Positions 8,305 to 16,790 of a stretch of DNA of 64,000 nt are shown piece after piece (position 1 is the stretch's first letter; every line of letters starts with the position of its first letter). The stretch spans positions 62,001 to 126,000 of the forward strand of contig NZ_JAKQZG010000007.1 of assembly GCF_024359545.1 (NCBI RefSeq), given 5' to 3'. The notes below the pieces were generated by a model. The model searched no databases. It had not been told where the DNA came from and saw only the letters and a list, made by a program, of their open reading frames with translations. The stretch is from Jiella marina (lineage in GTDB: Bacteria > Pseudomonadota > Alphaproteobacteria > Rhizobiales > Rhizobiaceae). The translations under genes and the position numbers were made by a program.

Positions 8305-9153
8305 ATGAAAACTCTATCGCAGCGCATTCTCGATGTGATCGATGACCTGACCCGGAGCGAGCGCCGCCTGGCGGAGCTTCTTCTTCAGGACCCCGATATG
8401 CTGGTCCTTCTCACCGCGTCGGAATTGTCGACCAAGGCCAATGTCTCCAAGGCGACGACCGCCCGCTTCTTCCGGCGGCTCGGCTATCCGAGTTCGAAGA
8501 CGGCGCAGAAGGAGGCGCGCGAGGCGATCGAGTCGCCTGAGCGCAGCCACCTGTCCCTGAGCGACCGGCGTTTCGTCGCGACGAACATCAGTCAGCACCT
8601 TGCCGTCGAGATGCAGAACCTGGTGCGTTCGGTCGAGCAGATGCGCTCGGATCATCTCAATGCTGCGACGAGTTTGCTTGCACGGGCCGAGAAGCTCTGG
8701 GTCGTCGGCTTCGGCGACAATTATCCGCTCGCCCATTTCGCCCGTTCGCTGCTCATCCGCGTCAAGGCGGATATTCGCATGATCCCGATCGGTGGCTTCT
8801 CCGTGCCGGAGGAGTTTGCCTCCATCCGCGAGACCGACGTCGTTGTCGCGCTGGGAGTCGGCCGCAAGTCGCGTGGGCTGCGCTCGATCATGCGGTCGGC
8901 GCGGGCGGCAGGGGCGGGGGTCGTCCTCATCACCGATCAGGCGACACCGGCCGCCAACGACACCGCCAACATCACCCTGCGGTGCCGTACGCAGGGGGCA
9001 AGCGTCTTCGACAGCGTTGTGGCGCCAGTCTCCCTTCTGACCTTTTTGTGCTCATCGCTCGCTCTGCGGATCGGTCAAGACGCGATCGAGCGTCTCCATT
9101 TCATTGATCGCATCCATGAGGACTGGGGTGAGGTGCTGACCGAAGATCTTTGA
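8305..9153 (+). CDS. MurR/RpiR family transcriptional regulator
   Basis: A 282-residue regulator. The N-terminal ~75 residues form the RpiR helix-turn-helix (LSTKANVSKATTARFFRRLGY), and residues ~110-250 a SIS (sugar isomerase) ligand-binding domain (LWVVGFGDNYPLAHF, VVALGVGRKSRGL, VVLITDQ). SIS-containing RpiR proteins sense phosphosugars or related small molecules. The gene is directly upstream of the Dpp-type importer operon, and shared palindromic half-sites GTTTC/GAAAC occur before both. It is therefore likely to control that operon and itself. The start is fixed by the canonical MKTLSQRILDVIDDLT opening. Confidence 0.92.
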   Translation: MKTLSQRILDVIDDLTRSERRLAELLLQDPDMLVLLTASELSTKANVSKATTARFFRRLGYPSSKTAQKEAREAIESPERSHLSLSDRRFVATNISQHLAVEMQNLVRSVEQMRSDHLNAATSLLARAEKLWVVGFGDNYPLAHFARSLLIRVKADIRMIPIGGFSVPEEFASIRETDVVVALGVGRKSRGLRSIMRSARAAGAGVVLITDQATPAANDTANITLRCRTQGASVFDSVVAPVSLLTFLCSSLALRIGQDAIERLHFIDRIHEDWGEVLTEDL

Positions 9154-9233
9154 TCGGGTTGCTGATCTGCGGGTCGTCTTGGTCGGCGCTTTGAAAAATG
9201 ACTCCTTTGGCGGGAATGATTCTGAATAAAGTA

Positions 9234-9299
9234 TCAGAAACGAAAATAAATACGTCGTTTCTGAAACTTTCTTGACCCCCATCGGCCGATCGATACTAT
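9234..9299 (+). promoter_or_regulatory. Promoter and RpiR-type operator of the peptide importer operon
   Basis: TCAGAAACGA (9234-9243) and TCGTTTCTGA (9255-9264) form a perfect 10-base inverted repeat with an 11-base spacer. A second short palindrome, GTTTCTGAAAC (9257-9267), overlaps the right arm. Next to it is a sigma70-like promoter: TTGACC (9272-9277), 16 bases, then TACTAT (9294-9299). This leaves a leader of roughly 170 bases before the ATG at 9479. The half-sites are the same as those in the rpiR promoter palindrome. Confidence 0.65.
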
Positions 9300-9478
9300 C
9301 CCCGTCAGACAGAGCGCCCAGAGCCTTGGCGGCTCCGGTGAGTATCTTCCGGTGACGCGGTTCTCCCGAACTTCTGTCCGATCTTGTCAGCGCTGCCGAA
9401 GCAGGCGTGCCGTTTTCGGTCGTGCGTCTGCCATGCCCGTTCTTCCGCCTTCCTGCCTTCGAGAGGAGACGACGACCC

Positions 9479-11038
9479 ATGTCCATGCGAACGCGCCTTA
9501 CTTCAGCATTGCTCGCTCTTGCTGCGAGCACCGCCATCCCCGCTACGGCTTCGGCGGGCGATATCGTCTGGGCCCGCTACGGCGATATCGATTCCCTCGA
9601 CCCTCACCGGGCGACCAGCACCCTTTCACTCCAGGTCTGGAGCCTGATCTACGATACGCTGCTCGCGACGGACAAAGACGGCAAGCCGGTTCCCAATCTT
9701 GCCAAGTCCTGGGAGTCCAACGAAGAGGGCACGGAGTACACCTTCATGCTCCATGAAGGAGCCGTCTGCCACGACGGGACGCCCCTCGACGCCAACGATG
9801 TGAAATACACCGTCGATCAGGCCTTCGACGAGGAGAATCCGAGCGTCACCAAGGCGAGCTGGGGCCCGATCAGCGCAGTCGAGGTGGTCGATCCGACGAC
9901 CGTGAAGTTCACCCTCGAAAAGCCCTTCGTCGCGCTGATCCCCTTCCTCGCCGACAGCTTCTCCTCGATCATCTGCGATTCCAACGAGGGCAAGGACGGA
10001 TTCGGCACGAGCGTCGCCATCGGCTCAGGCCCCTGGAAGTTCGACAGCTGGACCAAGGGCGACCAGATCGTTCTGGAAAAGAACCCGGACTACGAGAACT
10101 ACGGCAAGCTCGCCGACAATCCCGGGGCGCCCTACGAAGATCGCCTGTTGATCACCACCGTGCCCGAGCCGCAGGCGCGCCTCGCCGGCCTCAAGACCGG
10201 CGCCATCGACGTGGCCGAGCCGCCGCTGGACGACGTGGCGATGCTGAAGGAGTCCGGCGATCTCGACATCGTCACGGCCGAAAACACCGGCCAGAACGTC
10301 TTCTTCGAATTCGCCGTGCACCGGCCGCCCTTCGACGATGAAAGGGCCCGCAAGGCCGTCGCTCACGCCACCGACCCGGAAGCGGCGATCAGCTTGATCT
10401 ACGGCGATCTGTCCATGCCGGAACAGTGCCCGATCTCGCGCGGCGTCTTCGGCAACGACCAGGAATTCTGTGCCGAGCACCGGCCGCGATACGATCCCGA
10501 AAAGGCCACCGAACTGCTCGGCGAGCTGGGCTACGGCCCGGACAACCCGCTGGAGGTCAACCTCCTGGTCTGGACCGGCGGCAAGCGCGACAAGCTCGCC
10601 GAAGTCTTCCAGGCGCAGCTGATGCAGGTGGGCATTACGGCCGACATCCAGATGATGGACATCGGCACGATGAACGCCCGCGTGCGCCAGGAGAACGAGA
10701 ATCCCGAGGGCAAGGGCTCGATGGATATGATGACCTGGTCCTGGTACGACCCGGACATCCTCTATGCCCTTTGGCATTCGCCCGGCGCCTATCGCGGCTA
10801 CACCTCGCCGGAACTCGACGCGATGCTGGAAGAGACCCGCGTCCTGACCGACCCGGACGAGCGCCGGAAGGCCGTTGAGGAGGTGATGGCCTATCTCCTG
10901 GAAAAGGCGATCCACGTGCCGCTCTACACCCCCGGCTGGGAATGGGTCTTCGCCGTCCGGCCCGAGGTCGAGGGCTTCAAGGTCGCCCCCTTCGTCTACC
11001 CGATCTTCAGCGACGTGAAGATCGCCGACGAGGGCTGA
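9479..11038 (+). CDS. ABC transporter substrate-binding protein, peptide/opine/nickel family (DppA-like)
   Basis: A 519-residue periplasmic binding protein of SBP family 5. The N-terminal Sec signal (MSMRTRLTSALLALAAS...) probably ends at ASA-GD. The family opening DIDSLDPHRATST, the lipid-like SLxxxxWSLIYDTLLATD and the C-terminal HVPLYTPGW are typical. It would capture oligopeptides or similar solutes for the permeases encoded next. ATG 9479 is chosen because GAGAGGAG lies 10 bases upstream and the signal peptide starts there. A strong stem-loop follows the stop, before the permease genes, so the binding protein is likely expressed above the rest. Confidence 0.92.
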   Translation: MSMRTRLTSALLALAASTAIPATASAGDIVWARYGDIDSLDPHRATSTLSLQVWSLIYDTLLATDKDGKPVPNLAKSWESNEEGTEYTFMLHEGAVCHDGTPLDANDVKYTVDQAFDEENPSVTKASWGPISAVEVVDPTTVKFTLEKPFVALIPFLADSFSSIICDSNEGKDGFGTSVAIGSGPWKFDSWTKGDQIVLEKNPDYENYGKLADNPGAPYEDRLLITTVPEPQARLAGLKTGAIDVAEPPLDDVAMLKESGDLDIVTAENTGQNVFFEFAVHRPPFDDERARKAVAHATDPEAAISLIYGDLSMPEQCPISRGVFGNDQEFCAEHRPRYDPEKATELLGELGYGPDNPLEVNLLVWTGGKRDKLAEVFQAQLMQVGITADIQMMDIGTMNARVRQENENPEGKGSMDMMTWSWYDPDILYALWHSPGAYRGYTSPELDAMLEETRVLTDPDERRKAVEEVMAYLLEKAIHVPLYTPGWEWVFAVRPEVEGFKVAPFVYPIFSDVKIADEG

Positions 11039-11062
11039 TCCCGCCTATCCGTCAGCGACAGG

Positions 11063-11084
11063 CCGGGGCGGCTATCCGCCCCGG
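11063..11084 (+). terminator. Intercistronic stem-loop after the SBP gene
   Basis: CCGGGGCGG-CTAT-CCGCCCCGG is a perfect 9-base-pair hairpin 25 bases after the SBP stop and 28 bases before the first permease ATG. It has no T-run, so partial termination or protection of the upstream mRNA is more likely than a full stop. Confidence 0.7.
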
Positions 11085-11111
11085 TCCAAGGTTCAGGAAG
11101 AGGCACGGGCG

Positions 11112-12035
11112 ATGCTGCGGTTTCTCGGTCAAAGGGCGGCGATGGGGCTTCTGACGATCTTCGTCACCACCATCGCCGTCACGCTTCTGATCCATCTCGT
11201 GCCCGGCGACCCGGTCGAGATCATGTATGCCCAGAGCCAGGGCACGACGCCCGAGCAGCTCGAAGCGATGCGCTCGAAGCTCGGCCTCGACCAGCCGATC
11301 CCGGTCCAGTACGTCCAATACATCGGGCGGCTTCTCGAGGGTGATCTCGGCGTCACGATCCGCGGTCAGCAGCCCGTCGCCCAGCTTCTGATGCAGCGTC
11401 TGCCCAACACGCTGGCACTCGCCGCCCTCGCAATGCTGATCGCGACGCTGATCGGCGTGCCACTCGGCTTCCTCGCCGCCTACAAGCGGGGCACGGTCCT
11501 CGACGGCCTTCTGATGGTGACGGCGATCGCGGGGATCTCGATTCCGCATTTCTGGCTCGGCCTGCTTCTCCTCTTCTGGCTGGCCGTCGATCTCGGCCTC
11601 CTGCCCGTGGCCGGCAGTGGACCCCTCAACATCGTTCTGCCGGCCCTGACCCTCGGCTTGTCGAATGCGGCGATCGTCGCGCGGATGACGCGCTCGGCGA
11701 TGATCGACGTGATGAGCCAGGACTTCATCCGCACCGCCCATGCCAAGGGTCTGTCCAAGGGCAAGGTCCTGCGCCGCCACGTCCTGCGGGCGGGACTCGT
11801 GCCGGTGGTCACGGTCATGGGGCTGCAGTTCACCTTCATGATGGGCGGCGCGATCGTGGTGGAGAACATCTTTGCCTGGAACGGCATCGGCCGGCTCGCC
11901 CTGGAAGCGATTTTCCAGCGCGACTACCCGGTGATTCAGGGCTTCATTCTGGTCTTCGCCACAACCGTCGTGGTCGTCATGCTCGCGCTCGATGCCGTCT
12001 ACGCCCTTCTCGATCCGCGCATCAGGAGGAGTTGA
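11112..12035 (+). CDS. ABC transporter permease, DppB-like
   Basis: A 307-residue inner-membrane permease. It opens MLRFLGQRAAMGLLTIFVTT and carries the family features IHLVPGDPVEIMYAQ near the N-terminus, the GQQPVAQLLMQRLPNTL segment and the EAA loop (DFIRTAHAKGLSKGKVLRRHVLR). It should form the translocation channel with the following DppC-like protein. AGGAAGAGG lies before the ATG. Only 3 bases separate it from the next gene. Six membrane segments are expected for the family. Confidence 0.93.
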   Translation: MLRFLGQRAAMGLLTIFVTTIAVTLLIHLVPGDPVEIMYAQSQGTTPEQLEAMRSKLGLDQPIPVQYVQYIGRLLEGDLGVTIRGQQPVAQLLMQRLPNTLALAALAMLIATLIGVPLGFLAAYKRGTVLDGLLMVTAIAGISIPHFWLGLLLLFWLAVDLGLLPVAGSGPLNIVLPALTLGLSNAAIVARMTRSAMIDVMSQDFIRTAHAKGLSKGKVLRRHVLRAGLVPVVTVMGLQFTFMMGGAIVVENIFAWNGIGRLALEAIFQRDYPVIQGFILVFATTVVVVMLALDAVYALLDPRIRRS

Positions 12036-12038
12036 GCG

Positions 12039-12929
12039 ATGACGGACGCAACCGAAACGCAGGTCGCGGCAGATGGCGATACGCGCCAGGGCCGAGCCCC
12101 CTTCTTCCTGCGGCTCGTGCGCCAGCCTTCCGGGGCGATCGGGCTCCTTATCGTGGCCGTCCTCGTGGTGATGGCGATCTTTGCCGATCAGATCGCGCCC
12201 TATTCGCCGATCAAGATGGCCGCCGGAAAACCGCTCACCGGACCCTCCGCCGACCATCTGCTCGGCACGGACGAATTCGGCCGGGACATGTTCTCGCGCA
12301 TCGTCTACGGCTCGCGGCTGACGATGCAGATCGGTCTCATCGCCGTCGGTATCTCGCTCAGCATCGGGACCTTGATCGGGCTCGTGGCGGCCTATGCCGG
12401 CGGCTTCATCGAAAAGCTCCTGATGCGCTCGACCGACGTCGTCTTCTCCTTCACCGAGACGCTGATCGCGCTCGCCTTCGTCGCGGTTCTTGGGCCGAGC
12501 CTTGAAAACGCGATGATCGCGGTGGGGATTGCTGGCGTGCCGTTCTACGCCCGCACCTGCTATGCCAGCGCGCTCGGCGAGGAGGGCAAGCCCTATTTCG
12601 AGGCCTCGATTGCCGCCGGTGCGGGGCATGGGCGCCTGCTCTTCCTGCATCTCTTGCCCAATGTCGTGCCGACGATGATCGTCATCGCGACGCTTGGGCT
12701 CTCCAATGCGATCCTTGCGGCCGCGGCCCTGAGCTTTCTCGGCCTCGGCGCCCAGCCGCCGACGCCCGAATGGGGCGCCATGCTCTCGGCCGGCCGCGAC
12801 TTCTTCAACCGCGCCCCCTGGCTGATGCTCTATCCGGGGCTCGCCATCGCGCTGACGGTGCTCGCCTTCAACATTCTGGGCGATGCCCTGCGCGAGGCCC
12901 TCGATCCCAAATCGCGGGAGCGAAGCTGA
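12039..12929 (+). CDS. ABC transporter permease, DppC-like
   Basis: A 296-residue partner permease. Typical DppC features are visible: an N-terminal cytoplasmic tail, a first membrane helix (GAIGLLIVAVLVVMAIFADQI), then PYSPIKM..GPSADHLLGTDEFGRDMFSRI, and the EAA loop (KPYFEASIAAGAGHGRLLFLHLLPN). AALSFLGLGAQPPTPEWGAML near the C-terminus is also a family hallmark. Its stop overlaps the ATG of the ATPase gene (TGATG). Confidence 0.93.
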   Translation: MTDATETQVAADGDTRQGRAPFFLRLVRQPSGAIGLLIVAVLVVMAIFADQIAPYSPIKMAAGKPLTGPSADHLLGTDEFGRDMFSRIVYGSRLTMQIGLIAVGISLSIGTLIGLVAAYAGGFIEKLLMRSTDVVFSFTETLIALAFVAVLGPSLENAMIAVGIAGVPFYARTCYASALGEEGKPYFEASIAAGAGHGRLLFLHLLPNVVPTMIVIATLGLSNAILAAAALSFLGLGAQPPTPEWGAMLSAGRDFFNRAPWLMLYPGLAIALTVLAFNILGDALREALDPKSRERS

Positions 12930-14635
12930 TGGCGCTCGTCGATATTTCGGATCTGACGATCGGTTTCGGCGCCGACGAGACGAAGCCGCCGGTGGTGGAC
13001 GGCGTCGATATCTCAATCGGCAAGGGCGAGATCGTCGCCCTCGTCGGCGAAAGCGGGTCGGGAAAGAGCATGACCGCGCTGTCCATCGTCGGCCTGTTGC
13101 CCGAACGCGGCCGCGTGCGCGCGGGGCGCGTCCTGTTCGAGGGCGAGGATCTGCTCGCCTTTGACGAAGCGGGCCTGCGTTCGGTCCGCGGCGCGCGCAT
13201 CGGGATGATCTTCCAAGAGCCGATGACGTCGCTCAATCCGGTGCTGACCGTCGGCGAACAGCTCGTCGAGGCCTTGATCGTCCATGAAGGTCTGTCGAAG
13301 GCGGAGAGCCGGAAGCGGGCGGTCGCCATGCTCGAGCGGACCGGCATCGACCATGCCGAGAGGCGGCTGCGCCAGTATCCCCATGAATTCTCGGGCGGCA
13401 TGCGACAGCGGGTGATGATCGCCATGATGATGGCGCTGAAACCGGCGCTGCTGATCGCCGACGAACCGACGACTGCGCTCGACGTGACCATTCAGGCGCA
13501 GATCCTCGACCTTCTGCGCGAGATGGTGCGTGATCTCGACACCAGCCTTCTCCTGATCACCCACGACATGGGCGTCGTCGCCGAGATGGCCGACCGGGTC
13601 GTGGTGATGCGCAACGGCCAGGTGGTCGAGCACGGCGAATGCAGGTCGATCTTCGCCGCGCCGCAAGCCGAATATACCCGCAAGCTCCTCGCCGCCGTAC
13701 CGACGCTGGACGACCCGACTCGCACGACGACCGCGGCGTCCTTTGGTTCGGAAGTCCTCCGCCTCGCCGATGTCAGTCGCAGCTTCGGCGGCGGCGGCTT
13801 GTTTTCACGGCAGGCACCGCTGAAGGCCGTGGATGGCGTGACCCTCTCGGTTCAGGCGGGCGAGACCCTGGCGCTCGTCGGCGAGAGCGGTTCGGGGAAA
13901 TCCACCCTCGGGCGCCTGGCGATGCGTCTCGAAACGCCGGACCACGGCTGGGTGATGGTTTCCGGCAAGGACATCACGCGTCTGTCGGGTCGGGGGCTTC
14001 GCCGGATGCGCCGAGCGATCCAGATGATCTTCCAGGATCCCTATGCCTCGCTCGATCCGCGCTTTTCGATCGGCCGGACGATCGCCGAGCCCATGATCCT
14101 CGAGGGGAGTGTTCCGCGAAGCGTGGTTCGCGAGCGCGTGGGGGCCCTGCTCGAACGGGCGGGACTGTCGGCCGCGATGGCCGCCCGCATGCCGCATGAA
14201 CTCTCCGGCGGCCAGCGTCAGAGGGTGGCGATCGCCCGGGCGCTCGCAGTCAATCCGCAGATCATCGTCGCCGACGAACCGACCTCGGCCCTGGACGTCT
14301 CGGTTCAGGCAAAGATCCTCGACCTGATGATCGAATTGCAGGAGGCCGACTCGCTCGCCTATCTCTTCATCACCCATGATCTTGCAGTGGTGCGCCGGAT
14401 CGCCCATCGCGTCGCGGTCATGCGCAAGGGGCGCATCGTCGAACTCGGCGCCGCCGCCGACGTTCTGGAGCGCCCGATTCACCCCTATACGCGTGCGCTG
14501 ATCGCAGCCGCCCCAGTGCCGGACCCGGCACGGCGCCGCGAGCGGCGACACGGCATGCCGGAGACCGAGGGGGCGGCCGCAGGCCACCCCGGGGAATGGC
14601 GCGCCGTTGGCGACCAGCATTGGGTCCTGGCGTGA
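12929..14635 (+). CDS. Dual ABC ATPase (DppD-DppF fusion)
   Basis: A 568-residue protein with two complete ABC ATPase domains. Domain 1 (about residues 5-255) has Walker A GESGSGKS, signature FSGGMRQ and Walker B LLIADEPTTALD. Domain 2 (about 275-540) has GESGSGKS, LSGGQRQ and IIVADEPTSALD. Each half ends in the oligopeptide-type C-terminal extension (Y-T-R-K/A-L-L). It replaces the usual separate DppD and DppF ATPases and energises the permeases encoded before it. ATG at 12929 overlaps the preceding stop; the last 4 bases overlap the GTG of the next gene. Confidence 0.93.
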   Translation: MALVDISDLTIGFGADETKPPVVDGVDISIGKGEIVALVGESGSGKSMTALSIVGLLPERGRVRAGRVLFEGEDLLAFDEAGLRSVRGARIGMIFQEPMTSLNPVLTVGEQLVEALIVHEGLSKAESRKRAVAMLERTGIDHAERRLRQYPHEFSGGMRQRVMIAMMMALKPALLIADEPTTALDVTIQAQILDLLREMVRDLDTSLLLITHDMGVVAEMADRVVVMRNGQVVEHGECRSIFAAPQAEYTRKLLAAVPTLDDPTRTTTAASFGSEVLRLADVSRSFGGGGLFSRQAPLKAVDGVTLSVQAGETLALVGESGSGKSTLGRLAMRLETPDHGWVMVSGKDITRLSGRGLRRMRRAIQMIFQDPYASLDPRFSIGRTIAEPMILEGSVPRSVVRERVGALLERAGLSAAMAARMPHELSGGQRQRVAIARALAVNPQIIVADEPTSALDVSVQAKILDLMIELQEADSLAYLFITHDLAVVRRIAHRVAVMRKGRIVELGAAADVLERPIHPYTRALIAAAPVPDPARRRERRHGMPETEGAAAGHPGEWRAVGDQHWVLA

Positions 14636-15564
14636 CAATAGGGATTGCAGCGCATGGGCCGGGGGCGGGTCGCGCCATCCTGACCTCCCTCGGCTCAATC
14701 GAAGCGTTCGCCACCGGAGCGATCGGCGGTTTCGTCAGCGTCGCAGGTCTCGGCTATGACGGGAGCATCCATCGCGCCGAAATCCAGAACGGGGGCGGGC
14801 GTGCACTCCTCGACCAAGGACGTGTCTCGGAACTTCTCCTGTCGGCGCGGTCGGTCGTCCTGATGTCCAGCGGCCCCAACCGGCCCGAACCGCTGTCGCA
14901 GTTCACGCCGGCTTTGGCAGGAGTGGGCCTTGTGACCGGACACCGCTTTCCGAACAATCGCGGCCTGGACGGCCGATCGCTTGCCGAATCCGTATTGGCG
15001 GCGATGACGCGCGGAGAAACGCCGCAGGATGCCGTACAAGCCGTGGTGCGGAGCAACCCCAACGCCGATGCCGGACTGATTGCCCTGTCGGCTGATGGCG
15101 AGATCTTTGCCGCCGACACATCTTTCATTGCGCGCTTCGGCGATCGTGGCGGAGCGTTCCGAGAGAGCGTCGACGGAAGGTCCCGAGTGGCGATCCTGCA
15201 CAACGGGATCGAACCGAGCGAGAACCTGGGGAGCCTGCTTGCCGAACTGATCGTCAAGGCGATGACGCCGTCCCCCCTGGTGGTCGGCACAGTCGAGCTT
15301 TGCGCCGGCATGCCCGTGTCGCTGGGAGATGAGGCGGGACTTGTTCTTTCCGAGACGGGCGAACTCAAGACGATGCGGTTGGTCGACAATGCAGGCGCAA
15401 GGGGCGTCTGGTCCTGCGGGATCGGCTATCTGGCGCCGGTATGGCGATCAGGACGTCAGATCGGCCATTGCCTGGATGAGCCGTTTCTCGTGAGTGACGC
15501 CGAGAAGCTCATCTCGGTAAACGGCCGCACCCGCGGGCTCGTGCGGTGGACGAGCGTGGAGTGA
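14632..15564 (+). CDS. Conserved protein of unknown function coupled to the peptide importer
   Basis: I do not recognise this 310-residue protein. It begins at GTG in a 4-base GTGA overlap with the ATPase gene, so it belongs to the operon. It has no signal peptide or membrane helix. It is rich in short beta-type segments (GGFVSVAGLGYDGS, AGLIALSADGEIFAADT) reminiscent of Ntn-hydrolase-like folds such as DUF1028 or asparaginase-type enzymes, but no N-terminal Thr/Ser/Cys nucleophile can be identified. A role in processing the imported peptide or amide is an inference from position only. A single Cys lies in VELCAGMP and another in GVWSCGIGY. Confidence 0.7.
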   Translation: MTIGIAAHGPGAGRAILTSLGSIEAFATGAIGGFVSVAGLGYDGSIHRAEIQNGGGRALLDQGRVSELLLSARSVVLMSSGPNRPEPLSQFTPALAGVGLVTGHRFPNNRGLDGRSLAESVLAAMTRGETPQDAVQAVVRSNPNADAGLIALSADGEIFAADTSFIARFGDRGGAFRESVDGRSRVAILHNGIEPSENLGSLLAELIVKAMTPSPLVVGTVELCAGMPVSLGDEAGLVLSETGELKTMRLVDNAGARGVWSCGIGYLAPVWRSGRQIGHCLDEPFLVSDAEKLISVNGRTRGLVRWTSVE

Positions 15565-15608
15565 CAAGGGAAGCCGGAAACCAACGTCGATCGATGGCTG
15601 GCCGGGAG

Positions 15609-16538
15609 TCAGGAGACGAGTTCGCCGCGGGTCTTCGCCTTTGGCGGCAGCGCTGCAGTCAAGGCAGCGGGACCGGACGAGGTGGGGTCGAGATAGTATT
15701 TCAGGTACTGGTGCAGGGCATGGGCGGCGGGGGACAGCGCCACCGGCGATTTGTAGAGCAGCATTTCGACCTTGGGCAGAAGCGGAAATTGCGGCGACGG
15801 TTCGAGTTCCCGCATACCGGGGACGAGCGCCTTGCGGCCGAGCACCGCGACCGCCATCCCCGAAAAGACCGCGGCCTGTAGCCCCGAGATGCTTTCGCTG
15901 ATGCAGGCGATCCGCCAGGGACGGTCGGCCTGCTCGAGCGCGGCGATGGCATGGTCGCGAAAGATGTTGCCCGGTGGGAGCAGAGCCAGAGGAACGGGGA
16001 CCTCCTCATGGGCGCTCGAGCGCTCGCCCGTCACCCAGATGAGTTGCTGGCGCTGCACCACCTGTCCGCCGGTGAAGTCGTTCATGCGCGTGACCAGCGC
16101 GACATCGATCTCGCCGCGATGGACGAGGCGAACGAGCGGCGTCGACAGGGAGCATTGGAGCTGCACCTGGACCTTCGGAAACTCCTTGCGGAAATGCGAC
16201 AGGACGTCCGGCAGCACGTAGGGCGCGTAGAGGTCCGGCGTGCCGAGCACTACCTGGCCCTCGATCTCGTCCGAGGCGAGCTTGGTGATCAGTTCGTCAT
16301 GGGAGCGCAGGATCGACTTGGCATAGGTGAGGATCATCTGGCCGTCGGTGGTCAGCACCATGCGCCGTCCTTCCTGCCGGAACAGGCTTCGACCGCTGAG
16401 ATCCTCCAGGCGCTTGAGCTGCAAGGTAATCGCCGGCTGCGTGCGTCCCAGCCGGCGGGCCGTTTCGGTGACGCTGCCGGTCTCCGCGATCGAAAGGAGC
16501 GAGCGGAGAATGCGAATGTCGAAGGTCAGCGAACTCAT
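15609..16538 (-). CDS. LysR family transcriptional regulator
   Basis: A 309-residue LTTR. The N-terminal winged helix-turn-helix is clear (LSIAETGSVTETARRLGRTQPAITLQLKRLEDLSGRSLF), followed by the periplasmic-binding-like effector domain (GQVVLGTPDLYAPYVLPDVL, IDVALVTR). ATG 16538 is chosen over TTG 16547 because GGAG lies 5-8 bases upstream. It is downstream of, and on the same strand as, the amidase and Pot-Cox operon, with a 252-base gap, and is convergent with the peptide importer operon. The targets are unknown; the neighbouring Pot-Cox-amidase operon is the obvious candidate. Confidence 0.92.
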   Translation of the reverse strand: MSSLTFDIRILRSLLSIAETGSVTETARRLGRTQPAITLQLKRLEDLSGRSLFRQEGRRMVLTTDGQMILTYAKSILRSHDELITKLASDEIEGQVVLGTPDLYAPYVLPDVLSHFRKEFPKVQVQLQCSLSTPLVRLVHRGEIDVALVTRMNDFTGGQVVQRQQLIWVTGERSSAHEEVPVPLALLPPGNIFRDHAIAALEQADRPWRIACISESISGLQAAVFSGMAVAVLGRKALVPGMRELEPSPQFPLLPKVEMLLYKSPVALSPAAHALHQYLKYYLDPTSSGPAALTAALPPKAKTRGELVS

Positions 16539-16790
16539 GGGCTCCAAGCTCTAAGTTGACGCGCCGCCTACAGGGAAGAAGCAACTCCCGCGCCAAGAAG
16601 CGGGCAATCGCGGAAACAGTCGCAACAGCCCCCATGATTTGGGCAATATGGATGCCCATGCCGGCTCGGATCGACATCGACGAAAGGGCCGTCCCCACGG
16701 CCGAAGTGCCCGAATAGCAGGCAGCAACGTCCCTCCATTGCCGTGTTGGCCGGCAAGATGGGACAGGCGGCGATCATCGAAGTGGGATAA

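Noticed and set aside
11052-13016. Long open frame antisense to the two Dpp permease genes
   Set aside because: Highly charged, His/Asp/Arg-rich translation typical of the complement of hydrophobic membrane genes; no start context or homology.
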